From Mycoemilia scoparia (lineage: Eukaryota; Kickxellomycota; Kickxellomycetes; Kickxellales; Kickxellaceae): a stretch of DNA of 64,000 bases. Position 1 is the stretch's first letter, and the number at the start of each line of letters is the position of its first letter. The stretch is from assembly GCA_027575805.1 (NCBI GenBank), contig JANBPU010000077.1, forward strand, positions 1 through 64,000. The letters run 5' to 3'. The translations under genes and the position numbers were made by a program. This document shows, one piece after another, positions 10,759-22,100 of this stretch. The notes beneath the pieces are model-generated. The model was not told where the DNA came from. It made no database searches and worked only from the letters and a program-made list of their open reading frames with translations.

Positions 10759-12700
10759 ATGGCTCGATTGAATAGTGTGTTGGGATGCCTGAGGCATGGC
10801 AATATTGCCAAGATATCAAGGCCGTGCTTATCTATTAATAAAGATGTTGGCAAGACAGCTGTGTTTCAACTACAACGAAGAGCATTTAGACAAATGAGAT
10901 ATCAAAGCCAATTTATAGTACACAGCCACACATCACCTCCTTCTTTTATTACCAATGTTCAAACTCAGACTATCCCACTACGCAATTATAGATCACTTAG
11001 CACAGACAAAAACACCGAAACTTCAAGAAAAGTCTACTATGATTCTAAGGGTCAAGAATGGTATGCCACAATAGGTCTAGAAATCCATGCCCAAATATCT
11101 AGTCCTCAAAAACTATTTTCTGGATGCAGAACAGACTGGGACAAAGAGCCCAACACTAATATATTTCCACAGGATATCGGAATTCCTGGTACATTACCTG
11201 TACTTAACCCAGATTGTATCAAAAAGGCAGTTTCAACCATTTTGGCACTTAGTGGTGAGGTACAACTGAAATCATCCTTTGATCGTAAACACTATTTTTA
11301 TCCAGATCAGCCACTAGGATACCAAATAACCCAACACTACGAGCCCATTGGGCTAGGGGGACAATTGGTCTTGAATGAGCAAGATTATGCTTCATACTCG
11401 GGCGAAGGTAAAAATACCAGAAATGCACCAAAAGGCAGAATAGTCAGGATTAAACAGGTCCAGCTAGAACAGGTAGGTACCATAAATATAGTATAATAAC
11501 ATAATTTCTGATAATAAAAATCCCCAGCTAACAACCATTTTTCTCTTCAATTTCATAATCCGATACAAAAAGGACACGGCCAAAAGCTTCCACGATATTG
11601 TACCCAATAAAGTACTGATAGACTTTAATCGAGCGGGGATCGGTTTGATGGAGATTGTTACTGAGCCTGATCTAACTAGTGGTGAAGAAGCAGGAATCTT
11701 CTTGAGCAAAATAAGGGATCTGTTGCAAACCATTAAAGCATCCAACGCCCAGATGGAGCAGGGATCATTAAGGTGCGATGTAAATGTATCCGTCTTTAGT
11801 CCGACTTCAGATAATCCACGGTACAATCAAGTAAATACTGCAGTTAGGTGTGAGCTAAAAAATATGAATAGCATAAAAGCTGTGGTGGCAGCAACCGAGC
11901 GAGAAATCAAAAGGCATATTGATGTTATTGAAAACGGCCCAGAAAGAGATAACCAATTGGTACAGGAGACTCGTGGATATAATGTCAAGGACAACGAAAC
12001 ATTTAGAATCAGAGCTAAAGAACAGGCCCAAGATTATAGGTACATGCCTGAGCCTGATGTTCCGGAAATTGTTTTAGATGATGCTATTATTTCTAGAGTA
12101 AGAGCTGAGCTACCAGAGCTGCCTGATCAAAAACTAGAGAGATTGATGACTCAGTATGGCCTAAAGCTCGAGGATGCACAAACCATGATGGATGTTACTG
12201 GCTGTACTGAATTCTTTGAAAAGGTAATGCGGATAACCAAGAACAGAGAATCAAGTATGGCGGTCGTCCCATGGATAACATCGGAGCTATTCGGATACAT
12301 GAAATTCGATACAAGCTCACCTTCGGCCACAAAAGTCGGGTTCGAGGACCTAAAGATAACACCTGCCCAGCTAGCCTCGATTGTGGATGACTTGAAATCT
12401 AACAAACTGACATCAGCCATGGCCAAAAAGGTACTACAAAAGATTGTTCTAGAACAAAATAAAGGACTGGCATCTGAAATAGCTCAGCAAAATGGATGGA
12501 CCGTAATAAGCGATGACAGCGAAGACCTAAGAAAAATGTGCGAAAAGCTGATATCCAACAATCCCAAGGAAGCATCAAAATTTAAGAAAGGAAGTAATCG
12601 AGTTCTGGGATTCTTTGTGGGCCAGGTCATGAAGGAAACCAAAGGCCAAGCCAAACCCCAGGTTGTTAGCAGAATATTCACAGAGCTTTTATCCAAATGA
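10759..12700 (+). CDS. GATB: Mitochondrial glutamyl-tRNA(Gln) amidotransferase subunit B
   Basis: Subunit B of the mitochondrial GatCAB/GatFAB complex, which converts Glu-tRNA(Gln) to Gln-tRNA(Gln) for organelle translation; the yeast orthologue is PET112. Exons 10759-11472 and 11573-12700 join in frame (intron 100 bases, CTAAC branch-like site near 11528) to give 613 residues. Visible family features: GLEIHAQISSPQKLFS, the FYPDQPLGYQITQ stretch, DFNRAGIGLMEIVTEPD, GSLRCDVNVS, the RCELKNMNS motif, YRYMPEPD..P, and the C-terminal GatB/YqeY helical domain. An in-frame ATG at 10708 would add 17 residues containing acidic positions; I chose 10759 because MARLNSVLGCLRHG looks like a basic, amphipathic mitochondrial presequence. 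Confidence 0.92.
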
Positions 12701-13492
12701 CATAATATTCTATAATGCCGACAATGCTTTGATCTTGAAGCTATGATGTATTTGGGCCATACACTTTTATTCCCAATAAATAATGGTTTCTTAATTTTAT
12801 GGTTAGAATCTCTTCAATGTCAAGTACCGTGGCCCTTCAGTTAGCAAAAAACGCACATTTTCTTTGACGGATATTTAATCTCCGATGACTCATTCCCATT
12901 TGATCTTGAACACAAAATATCACAGCACCTGGTTACTGCAGTATATTAACATAACCACTGTTAAGGTCTTTTAGTGTGTAGGGATTACTTCCTAACATTT
13001 AATTCTACAGAGAAAATAACCTAGTAACATGATTGGTGGATATAGAATCGGCTTTTCGTAGTATAGCATGCGCTTTGGGGTTTACTTAAGACGCAGCCTG
13101 GTTCAGGGATCCTCGGCTGAAGAAGATCAGTCAAACAAAAGGGTTAATAGGCTGGGTGTAATTATGATGTATCATCTCTGTGTCTAAAGATAGGGCATTA
13201 TCTTATGCCTGTCTCACGTTCTTTTGTTCATGTCATGTCACACTTGGTGTGGGAAAAACGATTCTCCTCTTGATTACAGGTATATATACTTCATGCTGTG
13301 CCGTAAAAGGTATAAAACACACCTTTATCTTCTTTGCTTTACGCTTTCTCTTGGTATAATATTATTGCTTTCTTGTATTTATACACGAGCTTGTTGCCTT
13401 ACTATTGTGTTTAGACGCAAATCTAACGACCAACCACCTTCAAGCTCCCCTATCAAAACTGATAGCAGGACACCATTGAAACGTCATTTACC
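12701..13492. other. Intergenic spacer, NDE promoter side
   Basis: No gene seen. The 3' flank of GatB (AATAAATAATGG near 12776) is followed by AT-rich DNA; the last 200 bases before 13493 are pyrimidine-rich, as in a 5' leader. A short open frame at 13224-13496 has no recognisable content. Confidence 0.45.
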
Positions 13493-15739
13493 ATGAACCA
13501 AACAGTGTTATCCAGGTCTACTTACAAGACTTTGTCCAAGCCTGCTATGTCCCTCTCCTATAAAAGGCAAATATTGGAGTCTTTTGGTAAGAGGCACCAC
13601 CATACTGTACCCACTTTTAGCTTTAACCAAGGTATAGGTGGCATAAAGCCGCCAGCCCATGAGTACCCAAAATTGAAAGGGTCTGGAATCACTGATCATC
13701 ATCATCTGATTAGTAGCCACAAAAACAACAGCAGCATCACAAGACTAATACCAGTAGTGAATCTATCATCATCATTTTACAGCAACCGATCCTTTACAAC
13801 CACAGCCAGAGTGAGACAGAACGACAAGCCCGAATCAATTGCAGCAGCTTCTGAAAACAGGTCTCAGGTTAGCAGCAAAAAACCAGGACTCTATTACAGA
13901 GCCAAACAGAAGCTAGGAAGAGCCTTCAGAGTAACACTATTTATTGCTGCATTTGGTGGCTTTTTGACTATCCTGTTTAAAGATGACATCGAGGCTCTGG
14001 ATCGACTCCAGCCTCCCAGACACTTGTCATTAACTGAGAGAGCATTTTGCCATGATCGAAAGAACCAAAAAGGCCAATCTGATGATTCTGGGCCTGATGA
14101 CGAGACAAGTATTCCTTTAGAATACAAAGGAATACCATTAATTAATTATGTGTCCAAGGACGAATCCAAGCCACGGTTGGTAATTTTGGGCACTGGGTGG
14201 GGCTCAGTCAGTATGCTCAAAACTATTGATCCCGAATCATACGACATTTGCGTTGTTTCTCCCACAAACTACTTTTTGTTCACTCCCCTCTTGCCCAGCG
14301 CAACAGTTGGAACTGTCGAACTAAGATCTCTGCTGGAGCCAGTTAGAAAAATTCTTAAAAGAGTTCGAGGAATTTATATCGAAGGTGCTGGTGAAGATGT
14401 GGATTTTGAAAAGCGCTACTTGCTGGTTAAGCAGAATAGTGGAGAAATGGCCTGGCTTCCCTACGATAAGCTGATCATAGGAGTTGGTGCGGCTAGCATA
14501 GGTCATGGCGTGCCAGGGCTGGAGTATTGCCACCAACTTAAAACTCTTGCTGATGTCCGAAAAATTCGCCACATCATGATGAAGAACTTTGAACAAGCAT
14601 CATTACCCTCAACATCCCCAGAAGAAAAGAAGCGCCTATTGTCATTTATAGTCTGTGGTGGAGGGCCAACAGGCTGCGAATTTGCAGCTGAATTATACGA
14701 TTTCTTGTATGAAGACTTGACCCACTACTTCCCCAAGGAAATATGCGACCTGGTCAATGTTACCGTTATCCAGTCCAGAGATCATATCCTCAACATGTTT
14801 GATAAAAAGATATCAGAGTTTGCCGAGAGTGAGTTCAAGAGACACAAGATCAATGTCGTCACAAATGCCAGAGTTGCCAAGATCAATGAAAAGTCCATTG
14901 TCTATTCACTCAAGAACTCCAGAGAAAGCGGTGCCGGTGTCACTGAAGTCGAGATACCCCAAGGATTTGTATTGTGGTCTACTGGCGTCGGAATGACACC
15001 ATTTACACAAAAAATAACCGAGAAATTGCCAGAACAGCAGCACAAGCGCTGCATAGCAGTTGATCCATATCTGAGAGTCAAGGGAGTAGACGACAATTCT
15101 GCATTTGCTCTAGGAGACTGTGCATCTGTTGAATATCCACACCTAATCGATCACATAATGGAATTTGTACATGAGATGTCGCACGAGAAGTCAGGCGAAA
15201 TAAATTTTGAAGAATTCAAAGAAGGCCTTAAGAAGATTGCCAAAAGATATCCAGCTGCAGCTAGCCATCTGCATGAGGCCCACTACCTTTTCGAGAAATA
15301 CGATGTCGATAAATCAGGAACCATAGATATCGAAGAGTTTAGAATTATGCTGCATGACATAGACAAAAAGCTGACTACTTTGCCAGCTTTGGCCCAGGTG
15401 GCTAGCCAAGAGGGCAAATATTTGGGTCAGCTGTTCAACACAGCCTGGAAGATTCGCAATGACCCCAGGTTTATCGGAGACGAAGAGGCTATCCAAAAGG
15501 AATATATCAAATCCATACCTCAGTTTAACTATAACCACTTGGGATCTTTGACTTATTTGGGCAATGCAGCAGCAGCAGATTTCGGAGGAGGCCGTGCCTT
15601 AATGGGATCCAACTTGGTCGCCAAATACCTGTGGAGAAGCGCATACTGGAGTGAGCAGGTATCAATGAGGACTAGAATTCTGCTGATGATGGACTGGACC
15701 AAGGAGTTGCTGTTCGGTAGAGATACATCATACTTTTAG
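13493..15739 (+). CDS. External alternative NADH dehydrogenase (NDH-2) with EF-hand insertion
   Basis: Rotenone-insensitive, non-proton-pumping NADH:ubiquinone oxidoreductase of the inner mitochondrial membrane. Single exon, 748 residues. A long N-terminus rich in Ser, Arg and His, with a hydrophobic segment at about 146-163, fits mitochondrial import and external membrane anchoring. The FAD-binding dinucleotide fold is LVILGTGWGS (about 229-238), the NAD(P)H fold is FIVCGGGPTGCEFAAE (about 385-400), and FALGDCA follows at about 538. Between the second fold and the C-terminus sits a Ca2+-type EF-hand: the 12-residue loop 604-615 (DVDKSGTIDIEE) has all canonical ligands. The end matches the family's membrane-binding helix (WRSAYWSEQ...TKELLFGRD). 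The EF-hand makes it the NDE1/NDB type, implying calcium-regulated oxidation of cytosolic NAD(P)H (family knowledge). Confidence 0.95.
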   Translation: MNQTVLSRSTYKTLSKPAMSLSYKRQILESFGKRHHHTVPTFSFNQGIGGIKPPAHEYPKLKGSGITDHHHLISSHKNNSSITRLIPVVNLSSSFYSNRSFTTTARVRQNDKPESIAAASENRSQVSSKKPGLYYRAKQKLGRAFRVTLFIAAFGGFLTILFKDDIEALDRLQPPRHLSLTERAFCHDRKNQKGQSDDSGPDDETSIPLEYKGIPLINYVSKDESKPRLVILGTGWGSVSMLKTIDPESYDICVVSPTNYFLFTPLLPSATVGTVELRSLLEPVRKILKRVRGIYIEGAGEDVDFEKRYLLVKQNSGEMAWLPYDKLIIGVGAASIGHGVPGLEYCHQLKTLADVRKIRHIMMKNFEQASLPSTSPEEKKRLLSFIVCGGGPTGCEFAAELYDFLYEDLTHYFPKEICDLVNVTVIQSRDHILNMFDKKISEFAESEFKRHKINVVTNARVAKINEKSIVYSLKNSRESGAGVTEVEIPQGFVLWSTGVGMTPFTQKITEKLPEQQHKRCIAVDPYLRVKGVDDNSAFALGDCASVEYPHLIDHIMEFVHEMSHEKSGEINFEEFKEGLKKIAKRYPAAASHLHEAHYLFEKYDVDKSGTIDIEEFRIMLHDIDKKLTTLPALAQVASQEGKYLGQLFNTAWKIRNDPRFIGDEEAIQKEYIKSIPQFNYNHLGSLTYLGNAAAADFGGGRALMGSNLVAKYLWRSAYWSEQVSMRTRILLMMDWTKELLFGRDTSYF

Positions 15740-17648
15740 AAACAATCCACAAAATCTGTTTGTTTATTTGGCTTTTCCCGCTTATCATTTGATGCCTTAA
15801 GTTGAAATTTATTTTTTATAAAAGTCCGAGTCTTTAAAATACTTTATTACATTCAATGTTTTCTGATGTATTTAACAGTGTTCTGTCACCACCACATTGC
15901 GCCTGTCACAGCGATTTGTCCCTGTGACATATCTTGAGAACAATCTTGAAACAACAAGCAAAGCACCACGATCTTGCATAGCACTTTAAGCAATAATGCA
16001 CTGTCTGGCTCAGTGACAATAGCACTGATACCAATAAGCCTGCATGATAGCAAAATGCAAGCTATTCGGTATTCATCGCCTTTTCGTAACTAGTATGTAA
16101 TGAATGAGGCGTATCCTTCAGGGTGAATATGACACAGTGCAAAAAGGGCTGTCCAATGCATAATAATTTAAGCACCAAAATGCAGTACGGAGATGGGGTT
16201 CTTGTAGTCACTGAGTTCGGTGTTGCCAAGACGATCAGGGCCAGTTATGTAGTAAGGTGGTCAAAAAACTTATAGCCATCTGCCCAACCCCCTTCTTTGC
16301 AAATACCCAAGCTCATCCAAAATTAATAATTGTGGCATATGTCGAGGAGACCCTTAACAATGGGTCAAAATAATAACAGTTGGCAAGCACTCCACCAAAA
16401 GGGAACATACAAACACCTTCATACATTCCCTGCAAATCAACCCACAAACCATACATTTTGGCTGGTGTCTCAGTGATGGTTGGCTGGTATCCGAGGGAAT
16501 ATCCTGGTGCACTTTTAGAGGAGACTGCTGCTCTGCCGGCTGTTAGCCAGGAAAGGTAGTAATAGCACAGCGCTGATTATCAAAAACGTCCCATAAACAT
16601 AAGGGGAGGGCAAGAAGGATTATATCACGTGAGAAGCTGCTATGAATCGATTCAAAATAGGACACAACAAAGCTGCAGCACAAAGTTACACCCATTGTTG
16701 TTATTACCAAAGATTCGACTAGTGGAGCAGATGCAGTGTGTGTGGGAGAGTGGGAAAAAGTGCCTTTTTTATGGATGAGCAGGGCTGGTTTCTTGGCGCC
16801 TACCCTATTAGCTTTCAAGAACTTGTGTGTCTGCCACGACCTGGCCCGGGCTCAGCTAGAAAGCAAAGCTATCCAGAATTGCACTTGGGATGAAAACTTC
16901 ATGGCGAGATAGATGGTATAGTTTTCAGAGAAGGTTGGGTTTAAACATACACCAGGAGGGGGTATTCATTCGGGCAGTATTCCTATCAACAGTACCAGCG
17001 ATGGTGAGCACAGCTGGCGACAGCACAAATCAGGGGCCAGAAGCAACCATTACAACCAGCTTGCCTATAATTTGCGTCAGCCAACTAGCTACCATTTGCA
17101 AACATTCTGCACAAGCCATTGGACACCATAGGCAGTTTGCTGGTGGCGACAAGCATTTCTGGGATCAAGTTAGCGACGATCTCACTGTGTTGCTTTGCTT
17201 CAGTCACACGCAGTTGAAAAAACAACTAAATAAAGAATGTTGTTGTATGCGCTACCAGCTGCATTTTTCTTGGCTCTGCGCTATACATTTTTTAACGTTG
17301 ATGCCTTTTCGGTATCAAGTTCATAATCCATTATTCCCTGCCTGTCAACAATAACGCGCCACGTTCTCTTTCAAGCCTCTACCTTTTTCTTTCTTTCTGT
17401 CCAGCCAGGTTCTCCCTGCCTTGCAAAAAATTGATTGCTCCTCTGACAAGTGCCTTTGTTCACAGCCTGCCATTTCCCTGGCCCGAATTTACTTTCCTTA
17501 TAGCTAGAAGCCTGATATTTTCTTCGCACCACTAAAGCACGCTTTCTATTTCAGCTTCTACGCATCGTTGAATACAGAACACGCCTTGTATTATTTAGAG
17601 ATAACGCTATAGCCAATATAGATAAGGGAAATAGAAGCCATACACGTC
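15740..17648. other. Intergenic region upstream of the VTC1-like gene
   Basis: About 1.9 kb with no recognised gene. One family D repeat lies at 16381-16540. A CACGTG palindrome is at 16626-16631 and CACGTT at about 17360. The last 300 bases are pyrimidine-rich and look like the promoter and 5' leader of the following gene. The longest open frame (16890-17354) lacks recognisable domains. Confidence 0.5.
16381..16540 (+). mobile_element. MITE-like repeat family D, copy 1
   Basis: About 160 bases starting TGGCAAGCACTCCACCAAAA and ending with a degenerate inverted copy (GAGACTGCTGCTCTGCCGG). The core (CATACATTCCCTGCAAATC, then ACATTTTGGCTGG, then CTCAGTGATGGTTGGCTGG) matches 33975-34128 on the same strand, and 18698-18829, 47612-47770 and 48198-48355 on the opposite strand. 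It has no coding capacity, which fits a non-autonomous DNA transposon. Confidence 0.65.
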
Positions 17649-18569
17649 ATGCCCGCCAAAGCCTCTACAAGCAATAATGCCACCAATAACGATGGCGATA
17701 TCGGAAAGAATGATATGTCTACCTTCTTGGGACAGCAACAGCAGCAGCAGCAACTTCCTCCTCCACTATCTGCTTCCTCAACTCAGGAAGGTAAATCGGC
17801 CCGCATTTCTCATTCGCATACTAGCTCGCTGATATCCAACCCAAGACACATTGCTCTACACGGTCACAATTCTCCTAGCGTAATGGGCTCCCATGTTCCC
17901 TCTTCCATGCCCCCTTCTGGAGCAATTCCATTTTCACCTCAGCCATACACCAGCTTCCACGACTCAGAAGCCGCACCCTTGACCGGCAACAATGATGGCG
18001 GTGCTAACGATAACATCCAGAATAGCAATACCGGCTCATACCAGTATGGAACGCTATTCCCAACCCCAGAGCAAATGCAGTCTTCCAACATCAATATCAA
18101 CAGCGGCCATCGCAATCCCAACTTTAGAGGAAACACCCAAACAACCTTGGTGACCAACAGCCGCCACTCAGTTGCTGGGGGGAAGAAGCCTTCGGGCAGT
18201 GGCGGTGGTGGAGGCGGATCGTCATCGAACAAAAAGCGAATCATAGTTCCAGTCAGAGTTGAGCCCAAAGTGTTTTTTGCCAACGAAAGAACATTTTTGT
18301 CGTGGCTAAACTTCTCCATCATGCTAGGGTCTTTGGCTCTTGGATTATTGAACTTTGGCAATGCTACCTCTCGTATCTCTGGTATCGTATTTACAGCCAT
18401 TGCTATGGGTATCATGATTTATGCCCTTGTATTGTTCCAAAAAAGAGCCGAGCGTATCAGACAGAGGGATTCCAGACCATATGATGATCGTCGTGGTCCC
18501 ACTATGCTGGTGTGTGTTTTGCTGACTGCCATTATGCTCAACTTTTATCTCAACCTGACAAAGGGCTAG
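17649..18569 (+). CDS. VTC1: VTC1-like vacuolar transporter chaperone subunit (DUF202) with long N-terminal tail
   Basis: Small membrane subunit of the VTC complex, which makes polyphosphate and translocates it into the vacuole in fungi. Of 306 residues only the last 106 are the conserved DUF202/VTC1 domain: [20 protein letters not shown], with the family's E and FLSWL positions, then three hydrophobic helices (about 221-236, 244-263 and 285-303). The first 200 residues are low complexity: a Gln run, Ser/Pro/Asn-rich sequence and a Gly run just before the domain. Yeast Vtc1 is about 129 residues, so the tail is an extension. No SPX or polyphosphate polymerase domain is present, so this is not VTC2-4. 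Single exon; ATG chosen as the first in frame. A later start in the tail cannot be excluded. Convergent with the P5 ATPase gene. Confidence 0.88.
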   Translation: MPAKASTSNNATNNDGDIGKNDMSTFLGQQQQQQQLPPPLSASSTQEGKSARISHSHTSSLISNPRHIALHGHNSPSVMGSHVPSSMPPSGAIPFSPQPYTSFHDSEAAPLTGNNDGGANDNIQNSNTGSYQYGTLFPTPEQMQSSNININSGHRNPNFRGNTQTTLVTNSRHSVAGGKKPSGSGGGGGGSSSNKKRIIVPVRVEPKVFFANERTFLSWLNFSIMLGSLALGLLNFGNATSRISGIVFTAIAMGIMIYALVLFQKRAERIRQRDSRPYDDRRGPTMLVCVLLTAIMLNFYLNLTKG

Positions 18570-19137
18570 TTCCCCGTCCCTTGCTATCACCACCACTATT
18601 ACTATCTTCGTTACTACCATTCAATGTGTTTGGAGTTACTTTTACAATCCTCGCTATTTTTAGTTCCTGAAAATTATAATACCTCCCTCCACCACATATG
18701 GCGGAATCTCTTCTGAAAGCGCATCAGAATAATCTATCCAATGCTAGCCTAAAATCTATGGCTTATAGACCAGATTTACTGCAAGTATAGGGTTACTATT
18801 TGGTTCACTTTTGTTAGAGAGCATGCCATATCTGTCTGTGTTATCCACTACTATTACTACTACTCCTTCTGGCCTTTTACTAACTTGTTTGTTTAAAGCC
18901 TTTTGGCCAGCTAAAAATTGAACAGATTTCAAAATTATTTTAGTAATATCAGTGTGTCACTTGTTGATGATGCCGAATCTCCCTATTTATTTACACATCA
19001 TCCACAACAAAAAAGAATAGTGGTAAACCAACTGAAATAGTGGATAATTAATTAAAACTGTACACCAGTTGGTTCAATGATTATAATGCAAAAACAAAGT
19101 GTCATAAGATATCATAATAAATGCTGTAAAATTCCTT
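18570..19137. other. Convergent spacer (VTC1-like / P5 ATPase 3' ends)
   Basis: Shared 3' flank of two convergent genes. It contains a family D repeat at 18698-18829 and several A/T-rich stretches suitable for polyadenylation (for example near 18990-19130). No gene seen. Confidence 0.45.
18698..18829 (-). mobile_element. MITE-like repeat family D, copy 2 (inverted)
   Basis: Begins ATGGCGGAATCTCTTCTGAA and ends with GCATGCCAT, an imperfect inverted terminus. It lies in the opposite orientation to the 16381 copy and is shorter (about 132 bases). It sits in the 3' flank of two convergent genes. Confidence 0.55.
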
Positions 19138-22100
19138 TCATGGCTTGAAGACATTCTTGTAGGTCTTTACTTTCAGCCATACTTCGAGTGCCTTTCCAAC
19201 GGGTCCCCGTACGATAATAGTCTCAACCCCAAGCGATGCGGCAAAGTTGGCCAAAATGTAAACCAAAAGGAACGTGCGGAATTTCATGGGCAAAACATTT
19301 TGACCCAATGGTGAATCCTTGTATGCCATATCAGTATGGTTTATTATCGATGATGGGACCTGGTATCCCATAGACGCAAGCTTATCCGGCAAACCACAGT
19401 TGATCTTTAAGCCACAACCAAAAACATTTGGGGGAGCAAGCAGCAGGACCAACAAAAAGGACGTAGCCATAAAGGAGTACATCATCAGCCCACAGTTTCG
19501 CCACCAGGTCCTTCTTATCATGTTGCCCAGGTTAAGAATGTTTACTACCATCAACAGCTGCGCCAATACTAGTATCGTAAATGTGGATGCCTCGTAGTTG
19601 GTACTATAATAGTCCCAGGGTTTAACTGTGTGCGTATAACCAGCAAGGGCCCTGGACTGAAAGGCGTGGCACTGGTACCAGTCCTGTTTTTTTAGTATGA
19701 ATATCATGCCAATAAAAAACCCGATGTATACTATTGCTTGCAAGATGCCAGACAGCAAAGTCTGGAAGCCTAAAGATCTGACATTGGGCTTATGGTCGAA
19801 ATCGAGGGATGGCCTGGAAGTAGCAAGGAGAAGCGCAGGAATCACGACATAAAAGATATGGAGGACCATGAATGACATTTTGCTCATGAATGGGCCGCCA
19901 CCGTCACTGCTGGGCTCACCTTCAGTTTGAGAATATAGCTGGAGACACGTCAAGCAAAGCCAATAGATCATCATGAATAGGTAAAGGGCGTGCGATGTTG
20001 CGACCAAGGTTTTCCCATAGCAAATCAGTTCCTTTACGGTCAGAATTGATGTATGAATTGAACAAATGACTCGTGAGTCAGGCGGGGTTGACTGGCGATG
20101 AAAGCCCAAAAGAACACCAGCGTGGGATGATTCCAGCGCACCATAGTCACTGATGCTATCACCTACCATTACTAGCAGGCGGTTGATCCTGCATTTCCTG
20201 CTGTTGAAGTACTTGAGCTGGGCAATTTGGGTTTTGTCTCGTGGCGTTACTTGAGCAAATATCCTGATGTACGGAATGTACAGCTCAATGGCATCTTCTT
20301 CGATCAAGCGATTAAATACAGAAGATGTAACCACCAGCTCTATTTTGCTAGCCAAGCTGCCAGCATGATTCTCCTTTGATGCATCACTTAATACCTTGTC
20401 CATATCGAAAACCACAGCCTTGGTGGCTGTATTGGTCCACACAACCGTAGATATTGACTCTTTCCCTTCATCACTGGAATTCTTTTCTAAGGCTTGCTCA
20501 AATAACGATCCAATATAGGTTTCCTTTGATGTTTCCAGGTCAGTAGGCAATATCCCAGACTTCTTGGCTACATATACCGCATTGTGTGCCGTATCGCCTG
20601 TCATCATCAGTGTTCGAATATTCCAGCGTCTCAGAGTCGAGATGGTCTCAACCGTTTCAGGGCGAAGCGAATCCTTTAGAACAAATAGCCCAATGCATTC
20701 GCAACCGGCTTCTAGAGAATCTCTACTTAGTTGATCTATGTCAGTTCCATAATTATTACCATAAATAGTTTCATATTTGCTGGTACTGACAGACATGGCA
20801 GCAGTTGTGGATTTGATCAGTTGCCGAGAAAACCCATCCACATCTTCGATAATTCCAAGATCTCTATGGGCCATTGCCAACACAGCGTATCCTTTTGATG
20901 TCCACTCGATCTCGACCTTTTCCCATCCATATGGGACACCATCGCTGTCCAGACAAAACCGCATAATGGCATCAGGAGGGCCTTTTACAAACACATGGGC
21001 AAAGTGAGTTATCTTGTCCAGAACGACAACCATCATTGTCCTACGATACGGGTCAAAGGGAAATCTTGCTAGCACCTCATATTCTTTAGGGTTGTCAAGT
21101 CTTTCTAGACCATTGATGAATTCACGTGGTGGTAAATATGTCGCATTCTTAACCATTTTGACATTGATTTCGTCTTGTTCGCTGTCTTGACTATGCTTCC
21201 AGACTGGTGGTTCGTATCTCCAGTTTATGGCCTTGACCAGCGCTATATCCGTTGCACTGCCACACCAGCTGCCATCACTCATGTGAGCCTGGTGGCAAGT
21301 TCCCATCCCGATTCTCAGGATCTCAGGAAGATCCTTAATTGCCCTTGAGGTAGTATCCTTAGCACTATTGCTACTATTGCTGCCGCCATTGCTTTCCAAT
21401 TCCGAGCTACATCTAGAATAATACTCACAATTGTTTGTACTTGGCATATTGCCAAGCACATCTGGCGCAAACACTGGTTCATCGAGCTCAATTCCACACG
21501 AATGTTTGTTGTGGTAGTTATACTTTGTTGGGAAAACACACTCAAGCTCCATCTTTCCACTTGTTAGTGTGCCAGTCTTGTCAAAACAGGCCACTTTGAT
21601 TTCACCGACCTTCATTATCTGGAAAAGTCGATTGTAGTATATTCCCAGCTGTCGCAATTTACCTGATATGAATCCAAATGCAAAGCTCAACCCCAATAAA
21701 CTGATAGGGGTAAACGAGTCTGTGGTGCTGTACAAAAGCTCCATGTTTGTACTTTCTTCTGAACTCGTATGGGCTCCTTTAAAGTTGTTGATATAGTTGG
21801 GCCGACCAAATCTCTTGTCAGATGCATATCTGGTGCTTGTCACTAATGCGAGGGCCTCGGGAAGGGTTGAACTGGGTTTGCTATCAGGGTCGCTAAATGG
21901 CACATTGTCATTTTCTGTTATGTCAATACTTGAGATCTGTGAAAATAAGGTTTGGCTTCTTTGTGCTTCCTGAGGAATGGTGAGATTTACGGATGAGGTG
22001 TTACTTCTTGGACTCTGTGTGCTGTCAAGATTGGTAATACTACTATTCCGGCTTCTATAAGAGCTACTATAGCTACCAGTTTTTATTACAACTGGTGATA

